This document shows, one piece after another, positions 35,510 through 45,391 of a DNA stretch of 64,000 bases. Positions within the stretch are counted from its first letter, which is position 1, and the number at the start of each line of letters is the position of its first letter. The notes under the pieces are model-generated. The model was not told the DNA's origin. It was given only the letters and a program-made list of their open reading frames with translations, and searched no databases. The position numbers were made by a program, and so were the translations under genes. Source of the stretch: Diphasiastrum complanatum (taxonomy: Eukaryota > Streptophyta > Lycopodiopsida > Lycopodiales > Lycopodiaceae); contig CM055097.1 of assembly GCA_029204225.1 (NCBI GenBank), forward strand, positions 3,566,620-3,630,619, written 5' to 3'.

Positions 35510-36551
35510 TGTTGTATGTGTGATGACTGATGAATTTGTCGGATTCGCGAAACTTTTGCGAAGGCGAATCAAGCACGACTCTCTTCGTCTCGGATGGAGT
35601 TCAGATGCGATCACTGGACACTGCCAGCTGAATCACTCCTATAGTCCTCCAGAGTGTAGTCAGTCACTACTGATCTACGTTCATAAAATTAATACAACAT
35701 TCAACATAGTTTCAACCAAAGTGCGGAATTCAAAATGAACAAGAAGAAACTCAGACACGCGATTAACAGCAGAAACATTTGCATTCGAGATCATACACAA
35801 CACAAATTGATATGTGCGCGAAGGCTACAATATTATCTATTGATATTCTTCTCTGATTCTTTGAGCACTACGTGCATACCCATGCAGTGCATTGGCGTGA
35901 GAGAAACGCGGTTCTCTCACGAGTAATCGTCTCGCTTTACTAGCGGATTGTTGGATCTTCTGATCCTAGACAAAATTGTCTTCACACGCAGGCGAACAAG
36001 TATTCTGTATTTTTTGTCTTCATTGCTTACTAGCATCAGACTGTTTCGTTGTTACACTGTATGTGTATTTTGTTGATCTATATGTCAAGTATCATCCAGT
36101 AAGTATGGTCGCTCTATGTAAATCTAAGATTAGAGTGATTAAGCAACTAGTCAAGGAGTTACAAGAGTGGCAGATTAGCCACAACCTAGGAAGTATCTGC
36201 TGACGTCATGCCATCAGATCATATCTCTGTACTTTTGGGTACTTGCGTGATCTTAGCTAGTACTCTTTGGAGCGTGAGGGCAAAACGGGTTTCATTTTGT
36301 TCGTATGCCTTTCTCTCATACTAGACCGCAAAGGAATCTCGTTCATGGATCTTTCGTGTTCATGAATCGTTCGTCTTCGTCTTCTTTGACTTTCGTGTTT
36401 GCGAACTGTTCGTCTTCGTTTCCTTTGACTTTCGTGTTCGCAAAACTTTTCGTGCTTCGTGTCTCCAGATCTTTTAGTTCGCGAATGTCTTCGTCGTGTT
36501 GAGGGTTGAAAGCTAGCAAGGCTTTGTAATTAGAAATGTTTTGTTTCTTAA
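35510..36551 (-). repeat. 5' LTR of A2
   Basis: 1042 bp, minus strand from TTAAGAAACAAAACA (36551) to ACAACA (35510). Matches the A1 and A3 LTRs. Confidence 0.88.
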
Positions 36552-36824
36552 GTTCTTTTGACCAACATAATATCTGTGTAGGTGTCTAAGACAACCATGA
36601 AGAGAGCGATGTTATTAGATGTCTATGACAACCATGCTTTATTTGTGTCATATATTCTACATGAGTCATATGAGCAAGTATTAGTAGCAAAAAATTTATC
36701 AGAAAGCATTTGACAAAGCAAGTGTACATAAAGAAAATAGAAAATCTGTATATTAGTTGTTTAAAATCAAAACAAAAAGATTTTTTTTGTTACTGAATCA
36801 CTTGGCATGTTTTACACTTGGGCT
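36552..36824. other. No gene seen
   Basis: Two near-copies of a phrase of the type TAGGTGTCTAAGACAACCAT occur at about 36579 and 36619; a related phrase lies at 39941. Otherwise AT-rich. Confidence 0.4.
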
Positions 36825-36995
36825 CCTTGGGCTCCTCGTGGTCCCTTGCGGTCCAGCCCACTGCTAGGGACCGCAAGGAGCCTCCTTGTGGTCCCTTGCA
36901 GTGGCCCAAGGGACCACAAGGGGTCTTCTTGTGGTCCAATCCCACCACAAGGGACCACGAGGAGGCCGTAAGGGACCACAAGGAGGCTCCTCACC
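36825..36995. repeat. Cluster of alternating inverted repeats (AGGGACCRCAAGGAG)
   Basis: The word AGGGACCACAAGGAG and its reverse complement CTCCTTGTGGTCCCT occur about seven times in alternating orientation in 170 bp, giving many possible stems. All six frames look open only because the repeat is GC-rich. I read no gene here. Confidence 0.75.
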
Positions 36996-39640
36996 TAGAC
37001 CTGAAGGATGGCAAAATACTCTTGTTCCACAAACAAAGCGGCACGTACAATTTACACACCACACTCAGCTATAGCCTTATTGTCTAGCTTAAAACCAATT
37101 ATTCCCACAATTTGGGGTTTTATGACTCACATCGCCGATTAGTTCATAAAGTCAATATTTCGCAGTCTTGTAGGTTCATTGTACCGCAAACTGTATGTTG
37201 AACATTTGCTAGTGCTGCACTATATCAACACCTAACTCCAAGCTATCTTCACATATAGAGTAGGGGTGCCATTTCCTGATAACAGAATTGTATCAGTTGA
37301 GTGACCACCACTGACAATAGTAAAATCTCACCCCTCCTCCAACCATATTCTTGGAAGCATGGAGAACTTCCATTGGCAGGAGGAGCACGAGGTGGTTGAG
37401 TGGGCCATCAGGATTGGAAGTGGCATCCTCGATCACTGACGTAAGGGCAATGTGGGCCCTTCCCTTTTTAGGGCTTTCTGGCGAGACCAATCCCTCGTCC
37501 GAAAAACCCCTAGCAATTTGCAAATAATTCTTATTCAACCTTAGAGTTTGTTAAGTTGAGTCATTCCTTTCAAATTTTTTCGATTCTTAAAGAGATCCAA
37601 AATTAGAGACGTCATGTAATATGCAAAACTTGAAATTTCTGAAGAAGTTTTGCCCCTTGGGGCTTACAATTATTTGGAACATTTCAATTAAGGCGTTTCG
37701 TTGCTTAGAACAAACTGGTTGCTTGATCAGATCTTTTGGTGAACTACCGTAACTCATAAATTTTTTTCCTATCTTCATCGATAGGCTTACAATTACCAAT
37801 TTCAGGGCATTTTGACTGGTACTTTTTGGTCAAAAATGTGAATTCACGGATATCACATAAAGCAATTGATAATATGGAATTTTATCTCAGCATGTAACAT
37901 AATTGGCAATACAAGTGTTACGGAATTCCACAAAGAATTTAACCAGTATGTCGAAGGTGAAGGAAGTTCCTCCACACAGAGGAGCTTTCCCTTTGCAAAT
38001 GACCGATAAAATTCATTTTTGCATCCAGATTTAGCAAATTGTAATAGGTTTAATCATGTATTGCATTTTAATAGCGAGTTGCAATTTGCCGTAATGGTGT
38101 TCCATGACCACACAACTAAACGTGTTACGTGGTTTAAACCGATTGGCTTGCTCTCAATGAGAGAAATCGGTCAAAATATTGGAAAATGACGTAAAGTCTT
38201 GTCGAATTACGAGAACACCAAACCATGTTAGCTAGTTGGGTTAAGTTAAGATACCAGAACAACAAAGTAAAAAAAAACATTACTTGCTAGCTTATCCATG
38301 TAACTCAACAAAGAGCCTCCAAACACGGTGCAAAAACCAAACCCATTCAAATTGCCAGAATAGATTTGTACAACTGCTAATATATTGTTCATGCCCAACA
38401 TCAATAGAAACTTGTTAGAGTAACTTTAGAGAAAAAATCCACATTAGCTAATCTCCCCTCCCCTCCCCTTTCTCAAATTCCCTCCAAAAATCAGCGACCC
38501 TCTTTGGCTCCTCCCGTCGACCCCCTTCTCGGACTTCACCAATCACGAGCAGCATGCAGCTCTCGGTCACCTCCAGTTGCGATCAGTAGGCAACAAAGAA
38601 ACCGAGTGCGCGCGCGAGAGAGAGAGAGAGAGAGAGTTTTCTTGCAGGGTTGGAGCACGCTGCAGCGTGTTTGGAGGAGGAGGAAAAGCACCCCTTGTCA
38701 AGTAATAATTTATGATTTCTGTTTCTTGTAGGAGTTATATTTTAAAAAAAACATGCATCAAAGTGAAAGCAAAAGCGTAATTTCATTGCAAACCCACCAA
38801 GAAACTGTAATCAGATTAGTAGAAGCCAGAGGATAGCATAATGTAGGTTTATTTTACAATAGAAGCTTGCTTTGATAGATTCATAGGTGGTTTATACCAA
38901 AAACTAGATTTTAGCAACTGTTTTTAAATTCAAAAATAGCTAGTTTGTGGAGAAAGTTGTTGCCAACAATGTTTCCCACACTAACACAAGTTTTCTTAAT
39001 TTAACAGCTGTGAATCATTGATATAATATCACCTATCAAAGCTCCTGAAAAAATGTGGCTTAAAGCCTTATGATTTCACCAAACTTTCAGCTTGTAAAAT
39101 CACCTTATGACTTAAACAGAAAGCAGTGATTCAAAGTGAAAATTATTACTTACAGATATCCCCAAAAGATCGAAGCAAAACTAGGTTGGAAATGTTTCCT
39201 GTGTTATGCCAATAAAAACAGCTTGTTTAATGACATAACAAACGGGAAACAATCATTTCATAACGATGGAAAAGCCCGTCCACTAACAAATTGAAAATTC
39301 CAAATTCCGAAAATGAACTTCAAGAAGCTTGTTCCAAATAAAACTAGCATTTAACTCCTCTACCATCATGCAATTTTTTTTTGATTACTTTGTAACCAAG
39401 TACTCAAGAAATTTGACTTTTTGAAGGCACAAAATTTTGGCTTTCAAAAGGCTGAAATTTTGCCTATCGTCAAATAGCAAATGGCAAAATTGATTCCTAA
39501 AGACTTAATGTTACTAGTGAATCAAAATCCTTTCAAAATCACCATTCAAGAGCATACTTTATCAAACTGATTGCAACTTTTGGTAGTGCACATACCGTAC
39601 AATCGATATCCTCTTGAAAAATCGTGATTTGAGAAAAGAA
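36996..39640. other. No recognised gene; short GA tract
   Basis: Mostly AT-rich. A GC/GA dinucleotide run is at 38608-38637. A minus frame at 37293-37538 (ARGFSDEGLVSPESPKKGRA) is open for 81 codons, but I do not recognise it and would not call it a gene. Confidence 0.4.
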
Positions 39641-39647
39641 ATGTGAA

Positions 39648-39960
39648 TCACCCACCAAGCTTTTGCACACAACTTTTGGCTCCACAAAGTCCAAGAATCA
39701 GGACCCCACCACGAAGATCCTTCTCCATATCATTGGCCTCCTCTTGAGCACTTCCGCAATGACAAAACTGCTTAGCTTTGGCTCTGATACCATAGCTAAG
39801 CAAACTGTAACAAACAACACGAGGAAATCGGATGGTGGACAAACCAATCCAACCAAATCTAGATCGAACAGATCTAGCCCCCAAGCTATGGATCTTTAGA
39901 ATCTCTGTCAACAGAACCAATCGATTAAAAGATGAGTTAGTAGGTGTCTTAGACAATCAT
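39648..39960 (-). mobile_element. Copia leader remnant with primer site
   Basis: Minus strand TGGTATCAGAGC at 39781-39792 preceded by an LTR-like end. The following leader has a Cys/Gly-rich open frame. No gag can be read downstream (below 39640). Confidence 0.45.
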
Positions 39961-40261
39961 TGTTACAGAATTTGAAGGCATCAAGGATAGCCATGATTCT
40001 GTACTTTGACTCAGTCGATAAGACACACAAGGAGAATAAGGAGTATTCGATTCACAATCAGAAGTAGAAACAACAATAATCATTCACAGAGTATACATTG
40101 ATTTGAAGAACACAGAGGATTTAAAAGATGCACGAATGTATATGAGATTGTTGTAAGAAAATTTACTTATTGATATACAAGCCTAGAATAATATATTAGA
40201 ACTAAATGATAGTGCTAGCATGTATAAGCATGGATGTACTAACAATACATGACAAGATTTG

Positions 40262-40497
40262 TTATGTCAAATTCTTCAGAAAGATTCAACTTGGTAATCT
40301 CTAAAAAAGAGATAGAATTGCTTAAAAGCAGACAATCATCTACATAAAGTGCAATAATTATGTACTTTGGACCATTATGTTTGATATAGACATTCGAGTC
40401 AGCATCACTCGAGTAAAAATCAATTTGTAAAAGATAATCATTGATTTGATTGAACCAGGCTCTAGGTGCCTGCTTGAGCCCATAAAGTGCTCTACAC
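40262..40497 (-). pseudogene. Copia RT fragment
   Basis: Minus strand reads CRALYGLKQAPRAWFNQIND, YLLQIDFYSSDADSNVYIKH and IIIALYVDDCLLLSNS, the palm of a copia RT with an intact YVDD. Both ends are lost. Confidence 0.8.
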
Positions 40498-40850
40498 TAG
40501 GTGCTTTTTACCCTTCAGTTCGTATCCCTCTGGCTGCAACATGTAGATTGAGGAAAGTTCCGGATAATGCGTCCAATGGATTTGTTTTACTAATTTTTAT
40601 TTGTGTGAATCTAGAGATTCTTGATTTGCCGTGTGGAGGGATTGCCCTGTCCAATGAAGCTGCCATTGTTATCGGAGACCAAGAGGAACCATTGATGCAA
40701 TCAATATTTGCAATGAAAAAAATGTAGAAGATCAATGGATACCAAGAATATATCAAAAATATCAATGGATCTTGATGCATCCCTCTGCAAAAGGCTCATT
40801 TTGGAAAAGAAAAAGATCAGATAACATATATAGAAGCTCTTAGAAAGGCA
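40498..40850. other. No gene seen
   Basis: A plus frame of about 75 codons continues to 40727 (DNASNGFVLLIFICVNLEIL), but no family is recognised and there is no start context. Left unassigned. Confidence 0.3.
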
Positions 40851-40859
40851 TGATAATGG

Positions 40860-41720
40860 ATTTCAAAGTATCACCTGCCGGTCAATCTATTACGAAAGTT
40901 TTAGTTTAGTATGCTTATCTTCACAATGAGCTCAACATTCATGATTTGAATCCAAATGATAGAAGAAAATGTATTTGTAAGTTTTTAGATTTGATTTCTT
41001 TAGAGTTAGTATTTTCTTTGAATTATATTTTTCTTGTGATGTTTTTGTTGGTTTTGCAGATTTGTATCCATCAAATTTCATTGAATGGCAAACAGTTCAA
41101 TCGATTGCAGGAATAATCGACGTCATACATTCAGATATCGGTATTTTACAATATAAAGGTCTCCAAAATCACTTTTAGAGTCAGGACTTTTCTTTTTAGA
41201 TTAGACCCACATCCTCTACTAGATATTTCGAGTGAGGAATGGATTTCTCCTAATGCAGCAATTTCAGAAAGTTTTCAATCTAGGCTATATATTGATATTC
41301 AGAGTATATTAAAATGTAGCACTAGATCAAAGAATAATAGATTAAGTTGGTATCTACCTTTTACTATTTTTGTTGATTTTTTTTCAAATGCAATGTTTGG
41401 AGAACGAAAACAATGTTTATATGTAAGGACTTGAGTGCTGAAATAATCGCCGAGATGTTGGATGATGGTTGGGATACGAAACAAAATCAGCAAGTTGAGT
41501 GCAGAGTATGTTACTCATCAATGACATTTACCTATCACATCGAAAAACAAATGCTCACTTGGCTGTTGTATTATAGAAAATGAACTAAATGCAAAAATGT
41601 TTGGAAGCCACTTGATCAAGATTTTGGTATAAACCCTCAAGAGCAACTTCAGATAATAGTGAAAAGAAATGACAACATTCTTGCAATAGTTGAGGTCGAG
41701 GAAAATTGATGTCTCAGTCA
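40860..41720 (+). pseudogene. Unrecognised exon-like frames
   Basis: Plus strand exon-like pieces: SPAGQSITKVLV, stop, YAYLHNELNIHDLNPNDRRK; an intron-like gap with GTAAGT-type donor at about 40978 and TTTTGCAG ending at 41060; YPSNFIEWQTVQSIAGIIDV IHSDIGILQYKG; then DISSEEWISPNAAISESFQS; and CKDLSAEIIAEMLDDGWDTK with QVECRVCYSSM. The frames shift and contain stops. No family recognised. It could be an old host gene or a captured gene. Confidence 0.3.
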
Positions 41721-41861
41721 CATTCGATCAGAACTAGACTGTTGCAATTCGATCTACCTCAGTACTATCAATTTCAATGGAATGGTGTAAAGGTAAGTTA
41801 TGCCATATGAAAACATTCCTTTTTTTTTCTATTTCTAAGTGAATCAGTTTCAAAAAATATA

Positions 41862-42745
41862 TTAACTAAAACAATTTCTCTTATGCAGGTAAGAGTAAGG
41901 CAGGAAGAACATATAAAATGCAAAGACATTGGAACATCCATCGAAATTGAAGATACACAGATTATGAACAATGGAATTTTGTATTATGTGATAAAAATTT
42001 TTGTATACATCATTTTTGAAAATATATGAACCACTTTTTCTATGAGGCTCTTTCATTTCTATGATTTCCATTTCCATGGTGCAGAACACAATGTAATTGC
42101 AACTGGCATTATCTCCATTGGGGAGATCTTCGGTCACTTGAACCCAGTGACCACTACAATCAGATATCGAATTGACGCTTGCCCTTGTTGAAGTCTCAGA
42201 TATATCGGTTGTATTTTTTGTCTTCATTGCCATGGTCTGTATTGTCCTTGCCTTGGCATATTTGGATATGTTCAGAATATAATCTAATCAAAGCTTTGTC
42301 GCAACAAATCTAAGTGAACTTATGTCACATGTTTGGATTGGTTGTGGCAAAGGTTCGATCAGATCATCTTTCTGAACTTATCCATAAAAAAACCAAGGTA
42401 AAGGCAAGGCAGACCAAGGCTATGAAAAACAAACATTTAGGAAAACCATAGAAATTGAAGTTGAATGAATAATAACCTGAATTAATAACAGGAAAACAAA
42501 CATGTAAAAACAACTATAGAAAATTGTAAATATATTTCTATAAAAAATTTCTGTACATGTGTCTCATCCACATCAAGGGAGACCAACTTTTTATCAGTAT
42601 CAACTTTCTATGATTTCTACATCCATTTCTTCAGTTTGAAGTAGCTTGGGTGGAGAACACTCTGCCACTGCAACTAGATATGAATTTTCGATCACAAGCT
42701 TTATGGTCTCCTACCTGAAGTGCATTATCTCCTTCGGGCATTTAA
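41862..42745 (-). pseudogene. Unrecognised exon-like modules, duplicated
   Basis: Two minus-strand pieces share a LPNGDNA / MPEGDNA motif: 42233-42020 (GHWVQVTEDLPNGDNASCNY, IVFCTMEMEIIEMKEP) and 42745-42600 (MPEGDNALQVGDHKACDRKF). Each is preceded by a plausible acceptor (GATTGTAG or TTTTTCAG). A third piece at 43430-43320 begins after TAATTGTAG with DHWSLYVFMSLYVNDEG, similar to GHWVQV in placement. I do not recognise the family. Confidence 0.3.
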
Positions 42746-43017
42746 ACTGAAAAAAACAAAAACACAGTTAAATGTTATCAATCAAAGATTAGTTATTAGG
42801 AATTTGATTATGAAAAAAAAACTAAAACACAATTAAATGTTATTAATCGGAGATTATCTCTTCCAAATTAGGAAGTTCATCTTGTAGTGCAAGCCAATTG
42901 AAAAAGAATTTGGCATTGCATACCGTATACCAACCACAGCTGACAGAAATCAACCTGCTGGGAGGACTGCAGTATCAAATATAAACGAAAGTTAGTAACA
43001 AAATCTAAACATTATGT

Positions 43018-43175
43018 AATATCGGATCAACGTGCAGGAGGTTATAATAAAATCTACAACGGAAACAAGCGTGCATCGAATCGATATCCAAAAAATATTG
43101 TTTGAATATCGGATCAGTGCGCACGATATGAAAAGAAACCAAACAATAACTACAAGGGCGCGTCGAACCGATATT
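43018..43175. repeat. Two paired-box modules (left of the H3-like gene)
   Basis: Module 1: box AATATCGGATCAACGTGCA at 43018-43036 and the inverted partner around GCATCGAATCGATATCC at 43069-43089. Module 2: box at 43104-43123 and partner GCGCGTCGAACCGATATT at about 43157-43175. Box and partner are imperfect reverse complements separated by 32-33 bases. Confidence 0.75.
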
Positions 43176-43493
43176 GATAAATTTTTACATTTGCATCAAC
43201 CATTTTCAGCTTCGTATATGCTATTGCATGTGGTATTGGAAAGAGTTCTAGTATTTTCTAGATATGGCTCCTGACAATTTTTTTTGTGTGTGTGTGTAAT
43301 AGAGTTAATCTTTAAACAAACTGGATTACACACACCCTCATCATTGACATATAAGGACATGAACACATATAAGCTCCAATGATCACTACAATTAGAAAAC
43401 AATAAATTTATGAGAATCAATGTGAAATCAAAATTCATACTAAAAATTCAACTTAATAAAATCTGATGGAAATTTACTTACTTTATTATTTAT

Positions 43494-43640
43494 GGGACCA
43501 CGAGAATTGGAGTCCCCAGTCTGACGTATTGGAGCATATCATCGTGCAGACTTTTAAAATCAGGGAAATCAAAAGCAGCCATGAATCGCAGGGGAAACAA
43601 TGCTACATCTATAAATAGTGGGGTCTTGAAAAACTCCATT
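43494..43640 (-). CDS. Small unrecognised ORF (48 codons)
   Basis: ATG 43640 to TAA 43494-43496: MEFFKTPLFIDVALFPLRFM, AAFDFPDFKSLHDDMLQYVR, LGTPILVVP. The composition is protein-like. A GTAAGTAAAT donor-like sequence follows 11 bases after the stop on the minus strand, so the stop may be read in an exon whose true frame I cannot fix. It lies 160 bp downstream of the H3-like gene on the same strand. No function is proposed. Confidence 0.3.
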
Positions 43641-43722
43641 CAGTACTAAATTGCACCCCCTCCTACATTGTCCCCTAGCATTTTATCCCTACTTTCTAAT
43701 TCACCTGTATCTAATTTTGAAA

Positions 43723-43748
43723 GAGGAAGACCAGCATTGGTCTTCCTC
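43723..43748. other. Perfect 11 bp stem with 4-base loop
   Basis: GAGGAAGACCA (43723-43733), loop GCAT, TGGTCTTCCTC (43738-43748). It lies 55-80 bases downstream of the stop of the minus-strand H3-like ORF. Confidence 0.7.
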
Positions 43749-43802
43749 ATCTTAAAACTGTATAGAGGACTTAAAGCTTTAAGATATGTGTTTAACAATT
43801 GG

Positions 43803-44363
43803 TCATACTATACATATTGAGGAGTATTTACAAAGGCAAGTGCAGGGGTTTTGTACTCGAAAAACAAGCTGGGGTGGTTGAGATTGCTTTCGTTTTCTTT
43901 TTTCTGCATCTTGTTTTGGAGGAGAGGAAGGAGCTGGTTCAAAGTACTCTGCAAATTTGTCATATGTGTCTCGTAGCCTGAACACAGTGTTGAAATCCTT
44001 GGGCATAATGGTCACCCTCTTGGCATGGACAGTTGCAACAACAGTATCTGAAAAAAATTTCACTTGGAAATCCTCATATGCAGTGTGCAGCACCTCAAAT
44101 GCTGTTACAGTCCATCTCACATCTGCAGATAGACTTCTTGTAACCTGTCTGATGGATCTCTGTATGTGAGCTTTTGGAATCAGAAGATTATTAGTCTTCT
44201 GTAACTTTTGAATATCCTTCAGCCAAGAAGGGTCTCTTTGTCTTCCCTTTGGCCTAGGAGGAGGTGGTGGTGGACAACGCGGTGGTGGTGCATTTTCCTG
44301 ACCCCCTCCCGTGATTGGGATTCCACCAGGGTGGATTCGTGCTGTTTGCTTAGTCCGCACCAT
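43803..44363 (-). CDS. Divergent histone H3-like protein (H3/CENH3-like)
   Basis: An intronless 186-codon ORF. Residues 1-8 after Met are VRTKQTAR, as in canonical H3 except Val for Ala, so the K4 context is kept. Position 9 is Ile (canonical Lys), 10 His. Residues ~26-45 are Pro/Arg-rich in place of the K14-K36 region. Residues 47-136 align without a gap to the H3 fold (about 35 of 89 identical by hand): DIQKLQK, NNLLIPKAHIQRSIRQVT, DVRWT, YEDFQVKFFSDT and the invariant HAKRVTIMPKD. NLLIP, RWT and FSD recall plant CENH3, but loop 1 has canonical H3 length. DNA-contact Arg residues equivalent to R63, R69 and R83 and the tetramer residues H113 and D123 remain. A Lys/Pro-rich ~50-residue C-terminal extension follows. 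Candidate roles are a centromeric or lineage-specific H3 variant. A histone captured by a mobile or viral element is an alternative. Confidence 0.8.
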   Translation of the reverse strand: MVRTKQTARIHPGGIPITGGGQENAPPPRCPPPPPPRPKGRQRDPSWLKDIQKLQKTNNLLIPKAHIQRSIRQVTRSLSADVRWTVTAFEVLHTAYEDFQVKFFSDTVVATVHAKRVTIMPKDFNTVFRLRDTYDKFAEYFEPAPSSPPKQDAEKRKRKQSQPPQLVFRVQNPCTCLCKYSSICIV

Positions 44364-44371
44364 TACTATCC

Positions 44372-44441
44372 AATATCGGATCAGCGCACGAAGAAGGAGA
44401 ACTCAGGATCAGAAGTCAAGTTGAGCGCATCGAACCGATAC
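44372..44441. repeat. Paired-box module directly upstream of the H3-like start
   Basis: Box CAATATCGGATCAGCGCACG (44371-44390) and inverted partner GAGCGCATCGAACCGATACC (44423-44442), spacer 34 bases. It starts 8 bases upstream of the H3-like ATG, so it lies in the 5' UTR or proximal promoter. Half boxes follow at about 44454 and 44524. Confidence 0.75.
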
Positions 44442-44596
44442 CTGAACTTAGACCAAACCGATACCTGAGAGCGGAGGGGCACGCACGAGTAAAAGCAGAA
44501 TGTAAATAGGTTGCTTCGGACGAGTTGAATCGATACCGCATGGAAGTAGACAACGATAAGAACTTTAAGCAAAAAATTTTAAGCATCGTCCATCTG

Positions 44597-44604
44597 TATA
44601 TATA
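44597..44604 (-). promoter_or_regulatory. Possible TATA box of the H3-like gene
   Basis: TATATATA (palindromic) about 234 bases upstream of the minus-strand ATG 44363. Position is plausible with a long leader, but the word is common in AT-rich DNA. Confidence 0.35.
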
Positions 44605-44929
44605 GTGCAAATATGAAATGATTGCATATGTGGTGGTTTGGAATTTCGAGGCTCGGATTACGCTGATGATTACTTCGAGATATTCAGAGGCTTGTCAATC
44701 AAGTCCAATTAAATATCCATCCTCCATCAAAATGATTATTTGATATGGCTAATGACGACCACAATTTATTTCTACAAAAGTATGGTCACATCTACAATTA
44801 ATTCTACAAAAGTATGGTCACATCTATAATTTATTTCTAAAATTGACAAGGTTATGCTATAAATATCTAACATTTTTTGATATCCAATCATTATAATTTC
44901 AAAAAATTCCAACGACCATTATTTCATCC

Positions 44930-45391
44930 AATAGTGAATTGATGCGCATATACTGCATGTGTAAACCAAAGGGGCTATTCTCACACGTTGAACTGATATT
45001 GCACAATATATTAATGATCAGAGCTTGACTCGATAGATTCTTCTTAGCTTTGGACAATATGAAAAGTCTACCAAATCAAGCTTTGATCATGTATAATGCC
45101 GTCCATTAATTTCGACAATTTTCAGAAATATTTTTTTTCGACAATAGCGATTCGATGCGCGTAGTCCAAGTGGAAAATAACTTTCTTCTCCGAGGCGCGC
45201 TGATCCAATATCTGAGATGCACTGAAAATATATTGGAACACATTATGCCATCAAAGCTTGCTTCGGTAGATTTTTGAGGAATCTCCTGAAGCAAGCTTTG
45301 ATGATTCATAATGCATTCCAATAGCAAATCAACGCGCGTAGTCCAAGTTGAAAAATCTTTTTTTTTTGGACGGGCGCGCTGATTCGATATC
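44930..45391. repeat. Three paired-box modules alternating with hairpins
   Basis: Modules at 44930-45000, 45143-45212 and 45320-45391, each with two inverted GATGCGC / GCGCGCTGAT-type boxes 33-35 bases apart. Between them are hairpins: TGATCAGAGCTTGA (45015-45028) with TCAAGCTTTGATCA (45076-45089, one mismatch), and CATCAAAGCTTGCTTC (45249-45264) with its perfect complement at 45288-45303. Unit spacing is about 180-210 bp, so this is a short tandem array. Confidence 0.75.

Larger units (their letters stand above)
30812..36551 (-). mobile_element. Copia retrotransposon A2, rearranged
   Basis: 5' LTR 35510-36551 and 3' LTR 30812-31673 are in reverse orientation. The bases outside the LTRs are GTTCA (30807-30811) and GTTCT (36552-36556), a 4/5 match that fits a 5 bp target-site duplication. 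The interior holds gag, protease, integrase and RT in the correct order, with three structural lesions: a 353 bp segment inverted in place (32714-33066), a deletion within RT/RNase H, and a deletion that fuses RNase H directly to the 3' LTR. Confidence 0.9.

Noticed and set aside
36790..37087. Five overlapping ORFs on both strands (Gly/Pro/Trp-rich)
   Set aside because: All come from the alternating GC-rich inverted repeats, with no independent support.
43607..43616. CTATAAATAG as a plus-strand TATA box
   Set aside because: It overlaps a coding-like minus-strand frame (PLFIDVA), and no plus-strand gene starts downstream.
43803..44363. Simple canonical H3 pseudogene
   Set aside because: A decayed H3 copy should show stops or random changes, including in the tail start and HAKRVTIMPKD. 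Here the frame is fully open, and key DNA-contact and tetramer residues are kept.
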